A stretch of DNA of 64,000 nt from Limnobacter litoralis (GTDB taxonomy: Bacteria; Pseudomonadota; Gammaproteobacteria; Burkholderiales; Burkholderiaceae_B), in NCBI RefSeq assembly GCF_030160455.1, contig NZ_BSOJ01000027.1, positions 1-64,000 on the forward strand, in the 5' to 3' direction. Shown here in pieces: positions 26,831 to 35,897 of the stretch (the stretch's first letter is position 1; every line of letters begins with the position of its first letter). The notes under the pieces were generated by a model. The model was not told the origin of the DNA, did not search any database, and worked only from the letters and a program-made list of their open reading frames with translations. The position numbers and the translations under genes are program-made.

Positions 26831-26875
26831 GTGCCCTTTCCGATGCACTCTACCTCGGGTGCCTGGAAAGGGCAC
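26831..26875. repeat. Long hairpin in the 26685-27173 intergenic region
   Basis: The 489-bp gap between the YVTN gene and the YeiH gene has no convincing gene. It holds a strong two-part hairpin: an outer 11-bp perfect stem GTGCCCTTTCC / GGAAAGGGCAC (26831-26841, 26865-26875) and an inner 6-bp stem with one wobble pair around the loop TACCTC. No T run follows on the plus strand and only a weak one on the minus strand, so a simple terminator is doubtful. The last 120 bp before yeiH are very AT-rich and probably hold its promoter. Confidence 0.5.
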
Positions 26876-27173
26876 ACAACATGTTCTTATATTCTGGTTG
26901 TTGTTGATCTCAAAAACGCTGTCTGTTTTGGGCCAATCGGTGCAAGTTTCCGTACCATTTTCCAAATCACAATCCCCACAATGGTTCGCTGACAAATCAA
27001 TGTTCGCTTTCATCTCCTGAATTGCCATTCATGGGAGAGGCGTTTCTGTGAGGAGCAAAATGGTATTTACCAAAAAACCTACCTTTTTTTTAGGTTATTA
27101 ATACGTAAATTATTTGTTTTTTAATTATTAAAAATGCACGTAACCTGATCCATACATCAACCTGGAAATGATC

Positions 27174-28322
27174 ATGGACACATTAAAAACTTCCCCACAA
27201 GTCAGCCACCCCTCCGCTGTCGCCCGAAATTCAAGAAGTCGGAGCGGACTAGGAATAACGCTTGCAGCCTATCTGCCTGGTCTTGGGCTGGCAACACTCA
27301 TTGCATTAATGGCCAACGAAATGGGCAAACTGCAGTTTCTGCAGTCCAAAGGCATCAGTGCGTTGACCTTGGCGATCGTACTGGGTATGGTTGTCGGCAA
27401 TACTTTTTATCCACGGATTGCGGCTACATGCGCAGCTGGAGTTGGTTTTTCAAAACAAAACCTGCTTCGCTTGGGCATCATCTTCTATGGATTGCGTCTG
27501 ACATTTCAGGACATTGGCCGCGTCGGAATCGCTGGCGTCATCATCGACGCAATAGTACTTACCAGCACTTTTTTTCTTGCCTGGTTTCTTGGAACACGAT
27601 TATTCAAGCTTGACCGCAAAACAGCAATGCTAATCGGTGCTGGTAGCTCAATATGTGGCGCAGCGGCTGTAATGGCGGCAGAGCCAGTGATCAGGGGCCG
27701 TGCCGAGCAGGTGACCGTAGCAGTATCGACGGTCGTTGTATTTGGCACACTTGCGATCTTTCTTTACCCAGCTTTATATCACCTGAATGAGCAGTGGCAC
27801 CTGGTGTCAGTCACACCTACAGCTTTTGGAATTTTTACCGGTTCAACAGTGCATGAGGTCGCACAGGTCGTTGCAGCAGCGCGCGCGATCAGCGAAGAAG
27901 CAGCAAACACAGCCGTGATCGCAAAAATGGTGCGAGTGATGATGCTGGCACCCTTTTTAATCATGCTGTCCGCTTGGTTATCGCGAGAAAAGTCTGTGCA
28001 TCCTGCGCACGTTGGAGTCCAGGTCGCCAAAACTGATCACCCCACACCGGGCAAAATCACGATTCCTTGGTTCGCATTGATCTTCGTAGCAGTCGCCGGG
28101 CTAAACTCGCTCGCGATTCTGCCGCACAGCCTGGTATCAGTGGCACTTGACATTGACACATTAATGCTGGCTATGGCAATGGCGGCACTAGGCCTGACTA
28201 CACACATGTCCGCAATCCAGAAGGCTGGTGTTAAGCCGCTGCTGCTGGCGTTGGTGTTGTTTGTCTGGTTGATCGTCGGCGGTCTGCTCATCAATGCAGT
28301 TGTATCCGCTGTGCTTGGCTGA
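27174..28322 (+). CDS. yeiH: YeiH family putative sulfate/sulfite export transporter
   Basis: A 382-residue inner-membrane protein with about ten hydrophobic helices. Family marks include [18 protein letters not shown], the motif [19 protein letters not shown] in the middle and [19 protein letters not shown]. coli YeiH is thought to export sulfate or sulfite and is controlled by the sulfite sensor YeiE. The ATG at 27174 is better placed behind GGAA than the one at 27168. It starts an apparent sulfite module with malate dehydrogenase and SorAB; exporting sulfate made by sulfite oxidation, or sulfite itself, would fit. Confidence 0.88.
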   Translation: MDTLKTSPQVSHPSAVARNSRSRSGLGITLAAYLPGLGLATLIALMANEMGKLQFLQSKGISALTLAIVLGMVVGNTFYPRIAATCAAGVGFSKQNLLRLGIIFYGLRLTFQDIGRVGIAGVIIDAIVLTSTFFLAWFLGTRLFKLDRKTAMLIGAGSSICGAAAVMAAEPVIRGRAEQVTVAVSTVVVFGTLAIFLYPALYHLNEQWHLVSVTPTAFGIFTGSTVHEVAQVVAAARAISEEAANTAVIAKMVRVMMLAPFLIMLSAWLSREKSVHPAHVGVQVAKTDHPTPGKITIPWFALIFVAVAGLNSLAILPHSLVSVALDIDTLMLAMAMAALGLTTHMSAIQKAGVKPLLLALVLFVWLIVGGLLINAVVSAVLG

Positions 28323-28383
28323 TTTTGAGGCTAAGGGCATTCAAACCAATTCACTTTTAAAACATCAACCCGAGGAGCTCATT

Positions 28384-29364
28384 ATGAAATCACCCAAACG
28401 CATAGCCATTACCGGTGCAGCTGGCCAGATCGGCTACGCCTTGGTATTCCGAATTGCAAACGGAGATCTGCTTGGACCAGATCAACCGATCATTCTCCAT
28501 TTACTGGATTTACCGCATGCGTCTGGTGCTTTGCGTGGTATTTCGATGGAGTTGGAGGACTGCGCATTCCCGCTACTGGACAAAGTAGTGATCTCAGACG
28601 ATCCACACGTTGCCTTTCGCGACGTTGACATTGCAATTCTTGTTGGGGCACAGCCGCGTAAAAAGGGTATGGAGCGCATTGACTTACTGGAGGCAAATGC
28701 CAGTATATTTGTAGAGCAGGGACGCGCATTGAACGCAGTCGCCAACCGATCAGTCAAAGTACTGGTGGTAGGCAACCCTGCCAACACAAATGCGCTCATT
28801 GCAATGACTGCTGCACCAGACCTTGATCGATCTTGCTTTAGCGCAATGATACGGCTAGATCAAAACAGGGCTCAAGCAATGCTGGCATCGCATCTCGACA
28901 AGCCTGTTGACAGTATTTCTCAGTTAATAGTGTGGGGTAATCATTCACCGACAATGTTTGCGGACTACCGCTTTGCCCTGGTGTACGGCCATTCAGTCCC
29001 TTTTGTTATTCAAAACGAACAGTGGAACCGTGAGGTGTTCATTAAAACTGTGGCACAGCGCGGTACAGCAATCATTGAGGCGCGTGGTCAGTCATCGGCG
29101 GCCTCGGCGGCCAATGCCGCGCTTGATCATATGCGCGACTGGGTGTGCGGCAGTAATGATCGCTGGGTTTCCATGGCTTTACCTTCTGATGGATCGTATG
29201 ACATTGAAGAGGGTATATTCTTTGGTGTTCCCACGATCTGCAGAAGCGGAAGCATCGAACGCATACGGGACCTTGATATAAATGCATTTGCGCGCGAAAG
29301 GTTACAGCTCGCTCAAGATGAATTACGGCAGGAACGCGATGCAATTCGGCATTTGCTGGTTTAA
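28384..29364 (+). CDS. mdh: NAD-dependent malate dehydrogenase
   Basis: A 326-residue lactate/malate dehydrogenase family enzyme (malate + NAD+ to oxaloacetate). NAD-binding [10 protein letters not shown] (residues 11-20), substrate-loop Arg residues ([12 protein letters not shown]) and the catalytic pair region (MIRLDQNRA and VWGNHSPTM) are recognisable. Housekeeping proteobacterial copies usually read TRLDHNRA, so the Gln here and other changes mark a diverged copy. ATG at 28384 follows GAGGAG. It lies 61 bp behind yeiH and 213 bp before sorA, an unusual place for a TCA enzyme. Confidence 0.9.
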   Translation: MKSPKRIAITGAAGQIGYALVFRIANGDLLGPDQPIILHLLDLPHASGALRGISMELEDCAFPLLDKVVISDDPHVAFRDVDIAILVGAQPRKKGMERIDLLEANASIFVEQGRALNAVANRSVKVLVVGNPANTNALIAMTAAPDLDRSCFSAMIRLDQNRAQAMLASHLDKPVDSISQLIVWGNHSPTMFADYRFALVYGHSVPFVIQNEQWNREVFIKTVAQRGTAIIEARGQSSAASAANAALDHMRDWVCGSNDRWVSMALPSDGSYDIEEGIFFGVPTICRSGSIERIRDLDINAFARERLQLAQDELRQERDAIRHLLV

Positions 29365-29577
29365 GTGTTCCTGGCATTACTTTGATGATCTACCAATAAA
29401 AGAGATAGATAAAAGGGAATTGCCTGTTTTATCCGTTTTGCAATGGTGTTCATATTGGCTAAAGTCAAGACCATGACGACATCAGTTGTCTGAGGCATAA
29501 ATGAGTCGCGAGTTTGGCCACGTGTGCTGACAAGAGGTGTACTTCATACAATTATTATCACAAAGGAGATCGTATCT

Positions 29578-30852
29578 ATGAAACCTCACTCCATTATTGC
29601 CCCGTTAGATAACGAGCCCCAAATACCAGTTGCATCGCGGCGACACTTCATTGTTGGAGCTGGCATGCTTGTTACAAGCCTCGCGACGACTCCCGCCAGA
29701 AGCTTGGCCATAACCGCAACGGGAGAAGGCGTAACGTTTGCCGATGGTCCCCGAGAACTGGTCAAGTACCCACAGAAACAACCACTAATCCGTGTAACAA
29801 CCCGCCCCCCACACTTGGAAACGCCATTCGAGTTATTTAACCGTGGAGCAATTACGCCTAACGATGCATTTTTCGTGCGCTATCATCTGGCAAACATTCC
29901 GACTGCAATCGACCCCGACACCTACAGACTGGTGGTCAAAGGTCACGTCAATACAACGCTGAACCTGTCTTTGGTTGAACTCAAGGCTTTGGCAAATCAT
30001 GTGGAATTAGTTGCCGTCAACCAGTGTTCCGGCAATAGTCGTGGCTTTTCTTCTCCGCGCGTGTTCGGTGCCCAGTTGGCAAATGGTGCCATGGGTAATG
30101 CACGTTGGGTTGGTGTACCTCTTAAAGCCGTGCTTGAAAAGGCTGGGGTCAAGGCGGGTGCCAAGCAAGTGATGTTTAACGGATTGGATCAACCAGTGCT
30201 GCCCACTACATCCGATTTCAGGAAAACACTGAACATAGATCACGCGCTGGATGGTGAGGTGATGCTTGCGTGGCAGATGAATGGCTCAGATATTCCCTTC
30301 CTCAATGGCTTTCCATTAAAGCTCATCGTACCTGGCTATTTCGGCACTTACTGGGTTAAGCATCTCTCAGAAATTGAAGTGCTCGACCAGCAATTTGAGG
30401 GTCACGACGCCTTGTTTATGACCAAAGCATACCGTATTCCCGACAATGAATGTAACTGTATAACGCCTGGTACTACACCTGACAAAACCCGGCCTATTTC
30501 AACTCTGCCAGTGCGCAGTTTCATTACTAGCGTGACTAACGGAAGTGTTATACCTGTCGGCCGCACAATAGAACTGAAGGGCATAGCCTTTGACGGGGGA
30601 GCCGGAATCAAGTTGGTTGAAGTGTCGATTGATGGAGGCAAAACCTGGCGCACAGCAAAGTTGGGGAGCGATCTTGGTCGCTATTCATTCCGGGAATGGA
30701 TCTTGCCGGTCAAATTCAATATTAAAGGAGGAGCCGTGCTCATGGTGCGCGCCACGAATCGACAGGGTGAAGTGCAGCCACCGAATTCAACATGGAATCC
30801 GGGGGGCTATCGCCGCCACGTGATCGAATCAACTGGTGTGATGATTGTTTAA
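29578..30852 (+). CDS. sorA: Sulfite dehydrogenase molybdopterin subunit SorA
   Basis: A 424-residue periplasmic sulfite:cytochrome c oxidoreductase subunit of the sulfite oxidase family. A Tat-type signal (SRRHFIVGAG, RR at residues 20-21) exports the folded Mo enzyme. The molybdenum-ligand cysteine is at about residue 150 in VNQCSGNSRG, and the C-terminal Mo-co dimerisation domain (about 310-420) is complete. It oxidises sulfite to sulfate and passes electrons to SorB, encoded 10 bp downstream. The ATG at 29578 sits behind AAAGGAG; the longer frame upstream is not conserved. Confidence 0.92.
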   Translation: MKPHSIIAPLDNEPQIPVASRRHFIVGAGMLVTSLATTPARSLAITATGEGVTFADGPRELVKYPQKQPLIRVTTRPPHLETPFELFNRGAITPNDAFFVRYHLANIPTAIDPDTYRLVVKGHVNTTLNLSLVELKALANHVELVAVNQCSGNSRGFSSPRVFGAQLANGAMGNARWVGVPLKAVLEKAGVKAGAKQVMFNGLDQPVLPTTSDFRKTLNIDHALDGEVMLAWQMNGSDIPFLNGFPLKLIVPGYFGTYWVKHLSEIEVLDQQFEGHDALFMTKAYRIPDNECNCITPGTTPDKTRPISTLPVRSFITSVTNGSVIPVGRTIELKGIAFDGGAGIKLVEVSIDGGKTWRTAKLGSDLGRYSFREWILPVKFNIKGGAVLMVRATNRQGEVQPPNSTWNPGGYRRHVIESTGVMIV

Positions 30853-30862
30853 GGGAACGCAC

Positions 30863-31504
30863 ATGAACAAAATATTAAACCTGTGCACGGGACTGGTCTT
30901 TGCTGGTACGGCCCTGCTCGTGCGTGCGACTCCCTTGGAGCTTAAGCTGCCGCCTGAGACGGCACAGTTCAAGATTTCGCCTCTGCCTGGGTATGTGGTC
31001 GCCACCCAAAAATGCGTAATATGCCATTCGGCCGATTACATCAAGTACCAACCCCCAGGCATGAACCTAGCGCAGTGGACAAGTGAGGCTGGAAAGATGC
31101 AGCACCTTTATGGTGCCCCCCTTACCGATGACGAAATCCGAAAGGTAGGTGCCTATCTGGCTGTGACCTACGGCACAGCTCAGGAAAGTGAGTTGCCACC
31201 TGAATTAAAAGTTGACACCCCAATATCCAAGACAACAACAGAACAGGTGGCAACTCTAGATGCCACGTCGCTGCTAAATGCCAACAGTTGCCTTGGGTGT
31301 CATGCTATCGACAAAAAGATAGTCGGCCCAAGCTATCATGAGGTTGCGGTCAAGTATAAAGGTGACCCTCAAGCTCTGGCCAAGATCGCAGCCAACATTC
31401 GCGCTGGTGGCTCCGGGAAATGGGGATCGGCTGCAATGCCTCCTTTTTCTCAACTGACATCAGCGGAGTTACGCACCCTTGCTGAATTTGTTCTAAGGCA
31501 ATGA
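30863..31504 (+). CDS. sorB: Sulfite dehydrogenase cytochrome c subunit SorB, two haem domains
   Basis: A 213-residue exported cytochrome c, electron acceptor of SorA. Signal peptide to about residue 22. It has two CXXCH motifs: CVICH at 51-55 in a domain carrying the SorB-like QPPGM and YGAPLTDDE, and CLGCH at 143-147 in a class I c-type domain ending AAMPPFSQLTSAELRTLAEF, which supplies the Met ligand. Classical SorB has one haem, so this looks like a fusion of two cytochrome modules. It is tightly linked to sorA; no clear terminator follows. Confidence 0.87.
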   Translation: MNKILNLCTGLVFAGTALLVRATPLELKLPPETAQFKISPLPGYVVATQKCVICHSADYIKYQPPGMNLAQWTSEAGKMQHLYGAPLTDDEIRKVGAYLAVTYGTAQESELPPELKVDTPISKTTTEQVATLDATSLLNANSCLGCHAIDKKIVGPSYHEVAVKYKGDPQALAKIAANIRAGGSGKWGSAAMPPFSQLTSAELRTLAEFVLRQ

Positions 31505-32073
31505 CCACTTTAGAGCCTTCAACTGTATGGGATTAAAACTTTCCAACAAACCATCAAACCGATAGACAAATTCCAGTTTGACCTTCCCCTGTTTGGTGGT
31601 AGGTCAACTTGGGTATTGCAGCCTGCATACCCTAATTTGCGAGCTGAAGTCCGCCTTACATTGAAATCAGGATAGCTTCAAAACTATTTGAATTTCCGCG
31701 CTGCTTTTCAAATAAAGCATTGGATGGCGGGCGGGTTTGGATAGAAACAAATGTGCGGGCAGATTAAACAATGCAAAACGACAAGTCCAAATCCCAGTCA
31801 AGGCGGGTTGGCTGGAAGCTTACTCTTGGGATCGCAACAATGTGTCTGATCTTTTATCTACGGGCGGATCTCATTTGACTCCCAATTGCTGTCAAATCCG
31901 TAAAGAAGCCAATCAATCAATACAGACCCTCAACACCATTCAGTGATTCACAATAAATCATGAAATGACGACAAACCAAGTCGAGCACAAGAAGTCTGAA
32001 AGCCAATCCGCCTATAATTTATTACGGACAAGCTGTCCCGATCATCCGCATCACCTTCTCAAGAGCATTGCCC
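31505..32073. other. Intergenic region between sorB and the MFS gene
   Basis: 569 bp with no convincing gene. Seen: an imperfect hairpin GGGTAT-T-GCA / TGC-ATACCC at 31611-31632 without a T run, a 35-codon frame at 31771-31878 with one hydrophobic stretch (weak), a consensus-like -10 TATAAT at 32013-32018, and GGACA-AGC-TGTCC at 32026-32038 just before the MFS gene start, which could be an operator. The low-GC accessory block ends about here. Confidence 0.4.
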
Positions 32074-33297
32074 ATGAGCACACTCAGCAGCCCTCAGATT
32101 GAACGCTATCGGGTGTTGTTCAGCGGCATTTGCGCGCTGGTGCTTACGCTCGGTCTGTCCCGTTTTGCCTACACCCCATTGCTGCCCATTATGCGCAATC
32201 AGGCTGGGCTGAGCGTACTGGCCGGGGGCTGGCTGGCGACCATCAATTATGCGGGCTACATGACCGGTGCCATTCTGGCCTCGTCCATCAGCAACCTCCA
32301 GTTGAAATACCGCCTTTACAAAATCGGCCTGGTGCTTGCCGTCGTCAGCACCATGACCATGGGCATGACCCAGAGCGTCGTTGCATGGGGAATCATGCGA
32401 TTCATCGGTGGTTTTTCCAGCATGACAGGCATGCTGATCGGCTCAGGCCTTTTGATGAACTGGCTGATGCGCAAGGGGCACAAGCCCGAGCTGGGGCTGC
32501 ATTTCACGGGCCTGGGCCTTGGCATTGCCGTGTCAGGTACGGCTGTGGCATTGATGTCCAGCCACTTGGGCTGGGATCAGCAATGGATGGCGCTGGGTGT
32601 GTTTGGCATTCTGTTTTTCATTCCAGCCTGGCTGTGGCTGCCACCACCGGAGGCCCCAGCAAGTTCATCCAAAACAACACACAACGCGGCCCTGAATCAA
32701 ACACCACGCCCCACTCAAACATGGATGTGGTTGCTGATCGCGGCGTATTTCTGTGGCGGATTTGGCTATGTCATCAGCGCCACGTTCACAGTCGACATTC
32801 TCGTGCATCTGCCCCTTTTGAAAGCCAACAGCAGTTGGGTGTGGGTCATCGTAGGCCTGGCAGCCACGCCGTCCTGCTTTCTGTGGGACAAAGTGGCCAG
32901 CAACCTGGGGCATGTGAAGGCGCTGATTTTGGCGTATGTGGTGCAAACGTTTTCTCTGGTGTTGCCCATCATGACTGAGGGCGCCGCCCTGAACATTCTG
33001 GGTGCAGTGCTGTTCGGCATCACCTTTGTGGGCATTGTCAGCCTGACCCTCACCCTGGTTGGGCTGCACTTCAAAGACAACCCGGCCAAAGCCATGGCCA
33101 GAATGACCCTGAGTTTTGGGGTGGCACAAATTGTGGCCCCCGCCATGGCCGGTGCCATTGCGCACGCAACCGGAAGTTACCACTGGGCGCTGGTGGTCAC
33201 GGCGCTCGTGATGTTGTCGGGTGTTGGGCTGCTTGTGCTGCTGATGCGGGAGGAGCGATTAAACGCCAGTCAGAGTCAGCGGCTTCCTCACCCATAA
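32074..33297 (+). CDS. MFS transporter, YbfB/YjiJ family
   Basis: A 407-residue protein with twelve expected membrane helices of the major facilitator superfamily. The N-terminal run GLSRFAYTPLLPIMR and the loop NYAGYMTGAI are typical of the YbfB/YjiJ group, whose substrates are largely unknown. The ATG at 32074 is preferred to the TTG at 32068. It is a single gene; GC content is back to that of the surrounding core after the sulfite block. Confidence 0.88.
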   Translation: MSTLSSPQIERYRVLFSGICALVLTLGLSRFAYTPLLPIMRNQAGLSVLAGGWLATINYAGYMTGAILASSISNLQLKYRLYKIGLVLAVVSTMTMGMTQSVVAWGIMRFIGGFSSMTGMLIGSGLLMNWLMRKGHKPELGLHFTGLGLGIAVSGTAVALMSSHLGWDQQWMALGVFGILFFIPAWLWLPPPEAPASSSKTTHNAALNQTPRPTQTWMWLLIAAYFCGGFGYVISATFTVDILVHLPLLKANSSWVWVIVGLAATPSCFLWDKVASNLGHVKALILAYVVQTFSLVLPIMTEGAALNILGAVLFGITFVGIVSLTLTLVGLHFKDNPAKAMARMTLSFGVAQIVAPAMAGAIAHATGSYHWALVVTALVMLSGVGLLVLLMREERLNASQSQRLPHP

Positions 33298-33381
33298 GAT
33301 TCAGCAAATGGGGTGTATTTTGCCCCAGCCCCCATCGAGTAATACACTAAAGGTCACTGCGTTCAACACATCAACTGCATT

Positions 33382-34056
33382 GTGACAAAACTACGATTTA
33401 CTCTATTTACAGGACTTTGGGTGTTATGTGCCTCAGGTTGTGCGTCCGTTGATTCTCTACCGAAAGAACCCTTAGTCGACTCAGGAGCCATCGCGGTTGT
33501 TTTCGATGCTGGCAATTCGCTGCAGCTTAAAAAAGTGGGCGTTACTCAAATCAGCTATCAAGATCGTTTGGCCAACATATCCAAATGGGGTCTAAAGGCG
33601 TTATTGGACAATTATGCGCAAGATACCCTCAAAGGAGCGCATCGCTTTAGCTCGGTCAGCGCGTTTGACAGCTACAACCCCACTTCTGTGTTTCAGAGAG
33701 CGGCGATTCTGAACAAAAAAATCGATTATGTGCTTGTCTTTCGACCGGCTAGTAAAGCAAGCATTGATTTCGGAACTCTTTCTGCACTCCATGGAATCGG
33801 CATTACACAAACCAGCACGCTCACGGGCAAACACAAGACAATTGGTCAAGTCATTTTACGTGCGACTCTATACGACGCAAAAAACGGTAAAGTCATGCTA
33901 AGCAAGGAAGCCCACGATTGGTGGCTTCCACAATTTGAGCTCAACGATTCGTTGAAGCTTGACCAAGAGCAAATCAACAGCATTTACAACAACACAATAC
34001 CCGTTGGCAAAAGTGTAGTGCATCAGCTCCTCAGACAATTGCAGTTGATTCCGTAG
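33382..34056 (+). CDS. Lipoprotein of unknown function
   Basis: A 224-residue protein starting with GTG and carrying a lipoprotein signal (lipobox ASGC, Cys20). The body is mixed alpha/beta with no motif I recognise; a central run TSTLTGKHKTIGQVILRATLYDA is well ordered. It lies alone, 84 bp after the MFS gene and convergent with a TetR gene, at slightly lower GC than its neighbours. Confidence 0.6.
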   Translation: MTKLRFTLFTGLWVLCASGCASVDSLPKEPLVDSGAIAVVFDAGNSLQLKKVGVTQISYQDRLANISKWGLKALLDNYAQDTLKGAHRFSSVSAFDSYNPTSVFQRAAILNKKIDYVLVFRPASKASIDFGTLSALHGIGITQTSTLTGKHKTIGQVILRATLYDAKNGKVMLSKEAHDWWLPQFELNDSLKLDQEQINSIYNNTIPVGKSVVHQLLRQLQLIP

Positions 34057-34077
34057 TTCCGCGTAAACGCGATCAGG

Positions 34078-34677
34078 TCATCCATTCAAAGCCAGCATTG
34101 AAAACGCTTCTCTGGCGGCTTTTTCAAGTTCGGTGCGACTAAAACCTCGGCCGCCGTCCGGCACCAACGGAGCCAGCAAGCCATGAATTTGCACCACGAT
34201 CATGGCGGCACGGCGCTTGTATTCTTCCTTTGAAATTTTCGGGTTTAGGCCGTTGATCAGTTTGAACACCTCTTTGCGCTCGCGTTCAAACACGGTTTGC
34301 ATCAATTGCGCAGCGAATGGCAAACGATTGGCCAGGGCATTGATCTCAGCCAGTAAACCATAGGTATCGGGTTGCCTGATCTCGATCAGCACCTGATCAA
34401 TCAGGGCCTTGAACCGTTCAAGCTGAGAGGCAGACTGCATTCGGTCTGTCATTTCAGCCACCCGCAGTTGAAAGCCATCCAGAATGTGAATCAACAAGGC
34501 CTCTACCAGCTTTTCCTTGCTGGGATAGTAGTGCTGCAAATTGCCCAGAGAGATGCCCACTTGCTGCGCAACCGCCCGCATGCTTAAGCCCGCATAGCCT
34601 TGCTGCGCCAGCAAAGTCTGGGCAACCGCCAGAATGACCTGCGTGCGCTCAAACCCTTTTTCTTGCATTTTTGCCAT
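34078..34677 (-). CDS. TetR family transcriptional regulator
   Basis: A 199-residue TetR repressor with the HTH at about residues 10-55 (RTQVILAVAQTLLAQQGYAGLSMRAVAQQVGISLGNLQHYYPSKEKL). The GNLQHYYPSK version is typical of BetI/AcrR-like members linked to fatty-acid or choline metabolism. It is divergent from an acyl-CoA dehydrogenase gene, with a perfect palindrome in the gap, so it probably represses that gene and itself, with an acyl-CoA as likely ligand (inference). Confidence 0.88.
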   Translation of the reverse strand: MAKMQEKGFERTQVILAVAQTLLAQQGYAGLSMRAVAQQVGISLGNLQHYYPSKEKLVEALLIHILDGFQLRVAEMTDRMQSASQLERFKALIDQVLIEIRQPDTYGLLAEINALANRLPFAAQLMQTVFERERKEVFKLINGLNPKISKEEYKRRAAMIVVQIHGLLAPLVPDGGRGFSRTELEKAAREAFSMLALNG

Positions 34678-34693
34678 AGTGTTGGTGTAGTAT

Positions 34694-34709
34694 TAGGTCA
34701 CTCGACCTA
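34694..34709. promoter_or_regulatory. Palindromic operator between tetR and acyl-CoA dehydrogenase
   Basis: TAGGTC-ACTC-GACCTA is a perfect 16-bp palindrome with 4-bp centre, 16 bp from the TetR start and 45 bp from the acyl-CoA dehydrogenase start, where TetR operators usually sit. Confidence 0.6.
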
Positions 34710-34754
34710 TAAATTAAATCAAAAACAAATCAGCACCAAAGGAGATTTTCCATC

Positions 34755-35897
34755 ATGCGTTACCCCAACCCCAGCTGGATGAATTCGGATCTGGAACTTT
34801 ACCGCAGTAATGTACGCCGTTTCGTGGAAGAAGAGATCAAACCGAACCAGCAAAAATGGGCCAAACAGCAGCACGTCGACCGTGAAGTGTGGCTGAAGGC
34901 CGGCGAACTGGGCGTGTTGCTGGCTGACGTGCCAGATGAATATGGTGGCGCAGGTGGCGACTTTTCACACATGGCGGTGCTGTTTGAAGAGCTGGCCTAT
35001 TCCGGCGACCGCTCGTTCGGCGTGCATGTGCATGCCATTGCCGCACACTACATTCTGAACCACGGCACTGAAGAGCAAAAGCAATACTTTCTGCCCAAAA
35101 TGGCCAGCGGCGAGATGATCGGTGCGATTGCGATGAGTGAACCCGGTGCGGGCTCGGACCTGCAGGGTGTGCGCACCACTGCCGTTCGCGATGGCAACCA
35201 CTATGTGGTCAACGGCTCCAAGATTTTCATTTCCAACGGTTACCTGGCCGATGTCATTGTGGTGGTCTGTAAAACCGATCCGGCTGCAGGTGCCAAGGGC
35301 ACCTCCCTGTTGCTGCTTGAAACACGCAACGCCGAAGGATTCAAGGTAGGCCGTATTCTGGAAAAGCTGGGGCAAAAGGGGCAAGACACCTGCGAACTGT
35401 TCTTTGACAATGTGCGCATTCCTGCGGCCAATCTGCTGGGGGCCGAAGGTGCAGGCTTTGTGCAGTTGATGCAAGAACTGCCCTACGAGCGGCTGATGCT
35501 GGGTGTGGGCGCCATGGCCATTGTCGAAATGGCCATTGAAACCACGCTGGAATACGCGAAAGACCGCAAGGCCTTCGGCAAGGCGATTTTTGATTTCCAG
35601 AATACCCGCTTTAAGATGGCCGAATTGAAGTCGCAGGCGGTGGTTGCGCGTGCCTTCATCGACAACTGCATTGAAAAACTGATCGCAGGCAAGCTGGACA
35701 CCGTCACCGCGTCAATCGCCAAACTGCACATGAGTGAACTGGAATGCAAAACCATCGATGAATGTTTGCAGTTCTTTGGCGGCTATGGCTACATGCTGGA
35801 ATACCCCATTGCCCAGATGTACGCCGATGCACGGGTGCAGCGCATTTATGGCGGCACCAGCGAAATCATGAAAGAAATTATTGCGCGTTCGCTGTAA
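34755..35897 (+). CDS. Acyl-CoA dehydrogenase
   Basis: A 380-residue FAD enzyme that makes trans-2-enoyl-CoA in beta-oxidation or a related catabolic route. Typical motifs are AIAMSEPGAGSDLQGVRTTA (about 125-144), the FISNG flavin motif, and the C-terminal QFFGGYGYMLEYPIAQMYADARVQRIYGGTSEIM, in which the base Glu/Gly region matches the long/medium-chain or isovaleryl-like forms. Ribosome site AAAGGAG. It is divergent from a TetR gene and ends 20 nt into the tail of the convergent hydrolase gene. Confidence 0.93.
   Translation: MRYPNPSWMNSDLELYRSNVRRFVEEEIKPNQQKWAKQQHVDREVWLKAGELGVLLADVPDEYGGAGGDFSHMAVLFEELAYSGDRSFGVHVHAIAAHYILNHGTEEQKQYFLPKMASGEMIGAIAMSEPGAGSDLQGVRTTAVRDGNHYVVNGSKIFISNGYLADVIVVVCKTDPAAGAKGTSLLLLETRNAEGFKVGRILEKLGQKGQDTCELFFDNVRIPAANLLGAEGAGFVQLMQELPYERLMLGVGAMAIVEMAIETTLEYAKDRKAFGKAIFDFQNTRFKMAELKSQAVVARAFIDNCIEKLIAGKLDTVTASIAKLHMSELECKTIDECLQFFGGYGYMLEYPIAQMYADARVQRIYGGTSEIMKEIIARSL

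Noticed and set aside
26819-27028. 69-codon minus-strand frame over the hairpin
   Set aside because: No ribosome site or recognised motif, and the hairpin lies within its end.
31771-31878. 35-codon frame with a hydrophobic stretch
   Set aside because: No clear ribosome site and no recognised family; short enough to arise by chance.
32130-32978. 282-codon plus-strand open frame
   Set aside because: Shadow of the MFS transporter in another frame, with no family features.
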